44,262 bases of DNA, taken from assembly GCA_937915785.1 (NCBI GenBank), contig CALGGY010000164.1, positions 1 to 44,262 on the forward strand, given 5' to 3'. This DNA is from an uncultured Bacteroidales bacterium (lineage in GTDB: Bacteria; Bacteroidota; Bacteroidia; Bacteroidales; P3). The notes under the pieces are model-generated. The model ran no database searches. It worked only from the letters and a program-made list of their open reading frames with translations, and was not told where the DNA came from. The first letter of the stretch is position 1. Every line of letters begins with the position of its first letter. Made by a program: the position numbers and the translations under genes. Of this stretch, positions 43,486-44,262 are shown piece after piece.

Positions 43486-43493
43486 CAAAAATA
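43486..43493 (-). promoter_or_regulatory. -7 element TATTTTTG for tryptophanase
   Basis: Minus-strand TATTTTTGC fits TAnnTTTG and would give a leader of about 220 bases before tnaA, by far the longest in this window. The -33 match is weak. The rest of the gap to 43786 is AT-rich with no gene seen. Confidence 0.5.
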
Positions 43494-43786
43494 CGAAAAA
43501 AGTTTCAAATAACATAACTTTTTTGCATTGTACTGAAAAACAAACTGTTGCAATTGCCAAAGACAACACTTTCCGCCCATTGGCACATCGTTTTTGGCTT
43601 TAAAATGATTTTTTACTTCCCACTACGTTTTTTTTATTTTGCGGAATTTAGGGTATAAAACGTTCTGATAATCTGATAATTGTATCGAATTGCGCATAAA
43701 CAGTTTAATATAGTACAATACAAGCCTTCATTGTCCGTTATCGAAATTGAATATATAACACACCCAAAAAAACACAGAATCTGAAT

Positions 43787-44262
43787 ATGATTTCACTGAA
43801 GAATTTTTCTTTTTCGTATCGTGGAACCGTAGTGTTCGCCGATATCAACCTGCAGTTCGAGAGCGGTTGCATTTACGGGCTGCTCGGCGAGAACGGTGTT
43901 GGCAAGACCACCATGCTAAAGGCTATCAGCGGACTGCTGCGTCCAACCGCCGGCACATGCACCGTTGACGACCGCAACAGTTTCGACCGCGAGCCCGATT
44001 TTTTGGAAACCATCTTTTTCCTGCCCGACGAGCAGCCGTTGCCCGACGACGCCACCCCCGAGCTCTTTTTTCGCGACTTTGCCATGTTCTATCCCAAGCA
44101 CGACACCCACAAGTTCAACTCCATTGCCACCGAGCTGAAAATAGACACTAAACGCAAGTTCAAAAAAATGAGCCTTGGACAGCAGAAAAAGGCGTTGATT
44201 GCCAGTGCCCTCGCCCTAAACACCGACTACCTGCTCCTCGACGAACCCACTAACGGACTCGA
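43787..44262 (+). CDS. ABC transporter ATPase (3' truncated by window edge)
   Basis: Open from ATG 43787 to the end of the window (about 158 residues). MISLKNFSFSYRG opens the domain, GLLGENGVGKTTML is Walker A (about 34-47), SLGQQKKALIASAL is the signature (LGQQ instead of the usual SGGQ), and YLLLDEPTNGL is Walker B. This form, with a short Q-loop region (FFLPDEQPLP), is typical of ABC-2 type exporters, whose membrane partner usually follows and would lie beyond the window. The substrate is unknown. No convincing -7 element is visible upstream. Confidence 0.88.
   Translation, partial: MISLKNFSFSYRGTVVFADINLQFESGCIYGLLGENGVGKTTMLKAISGLLRPTAGTCTVDDRNSFDREPDFLETIFFLPDEQPLPDDATPELFFRDFAMFYPKHDTHKFNSIATELKIDTKRKFKKMSLGQQKKALIASALALNTDYLLLDEPTNGL

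Noticed and set aside
43260..43586. 108-codon minus-strand frame upstream of tnaA
   Set aside because: It crosses the predicted promoter, has no family resemblance and an AT-driven Lys/Ile/Asn tail.
1..44262. tRNA or rRNA genes
   Set aside because: No cloverleaf-like segments or rRNA-like sequence were recognised on either strand by eye; a covariance-model scan would be decisive.

Overview
The window looks like chromosomal DNA of a Bacteroidales bacterium. Promoters have the Bacteroidetes -7 form TAnnTTTG (for example 9212-9219, 35806-35813, 38657-38664), with a TTTG -33 box in the two best cases, and clear Shine-Dalgarno sites are rare. Lineage-typical genes include a fused MurF-alanine racemase, gldH, a RicT-like PSP1 protein, tryptophanase, and a secreted FISUMP-type protein with a type IX secretion (T9SS)-like tail domain. 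Family or genus cannot be fixed from the sequence alone.

Layout, left to right. 1-861 is the C-terminal part of an EF-G paralogue. 942-1819 is a DUF6922/AbiEii toxin-antitoxin pair, followed by a cupin and an HD phosphohydrolase. 3.5-6.1 kb is a decay zone: a broken gene with a T9G9 tract, a small membrane protein, and an ISAs1-family transposase pseudogene. sufS and mpl follow, separated by two arrays of 7-bp repeats. yitT adjoins an AT-rich island (about 10.2-11.9 kb) with a chimeric methyltransferase remnant and one intact C5-cytosine methyltransferase. Next come rpe with a 1417-residue CoA-dehydratase-activase-like ATPase, and a TPR protein with murF-alr. The minus strand then carries rsmA-mntP-HD, dapB-fecCD-fecE, a frameshifted FISUMP gene inserted beside dapB, lepA, and the holB-PSP1-gldH-PBP1A cluster. 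dnaB (+) converges on lpxK (-). A double-ATPase peptide transporter gene and a secreted protein of unknown function converge on tryptophanase across a strong bidirectional terminator. The window ends inside an ABC ATPase gene.

Much of the window serves the envelope: mpl recycles peptidoglycan peptides, MurF-Alr and DapB make and add the D-Ala-D-Ala and diaminopimelate parts, PBP1A polymerises the wall, LpxK makes lipid A, and GldH belongs to the gliding/T9SS apparatus. Replication (holB, dnaB) and translation (EF-G, lepA, rsmA) genes are interleaved.

The most notable observations are: (1) an 80-bp direct duplication of the dapB 5' end and -7 box flanking a 1.97-kb segment that carries the FISUMP pseudogene; (2) five intergenic arrays of 7/14-bp tandem repeats, two of which are exact reverse complements 5.3 kb apart; (3) a collapsed restriction-modification island with an in-frame methyltransferase/other-protein fusion; (4) an AbiEii-like toxin whose DxD motif reads DLG; (5) a possible leader peptide and hairpin upstream of tryptophanase; and (6) several genes whose start codon lies almost on the predicted transcription start.
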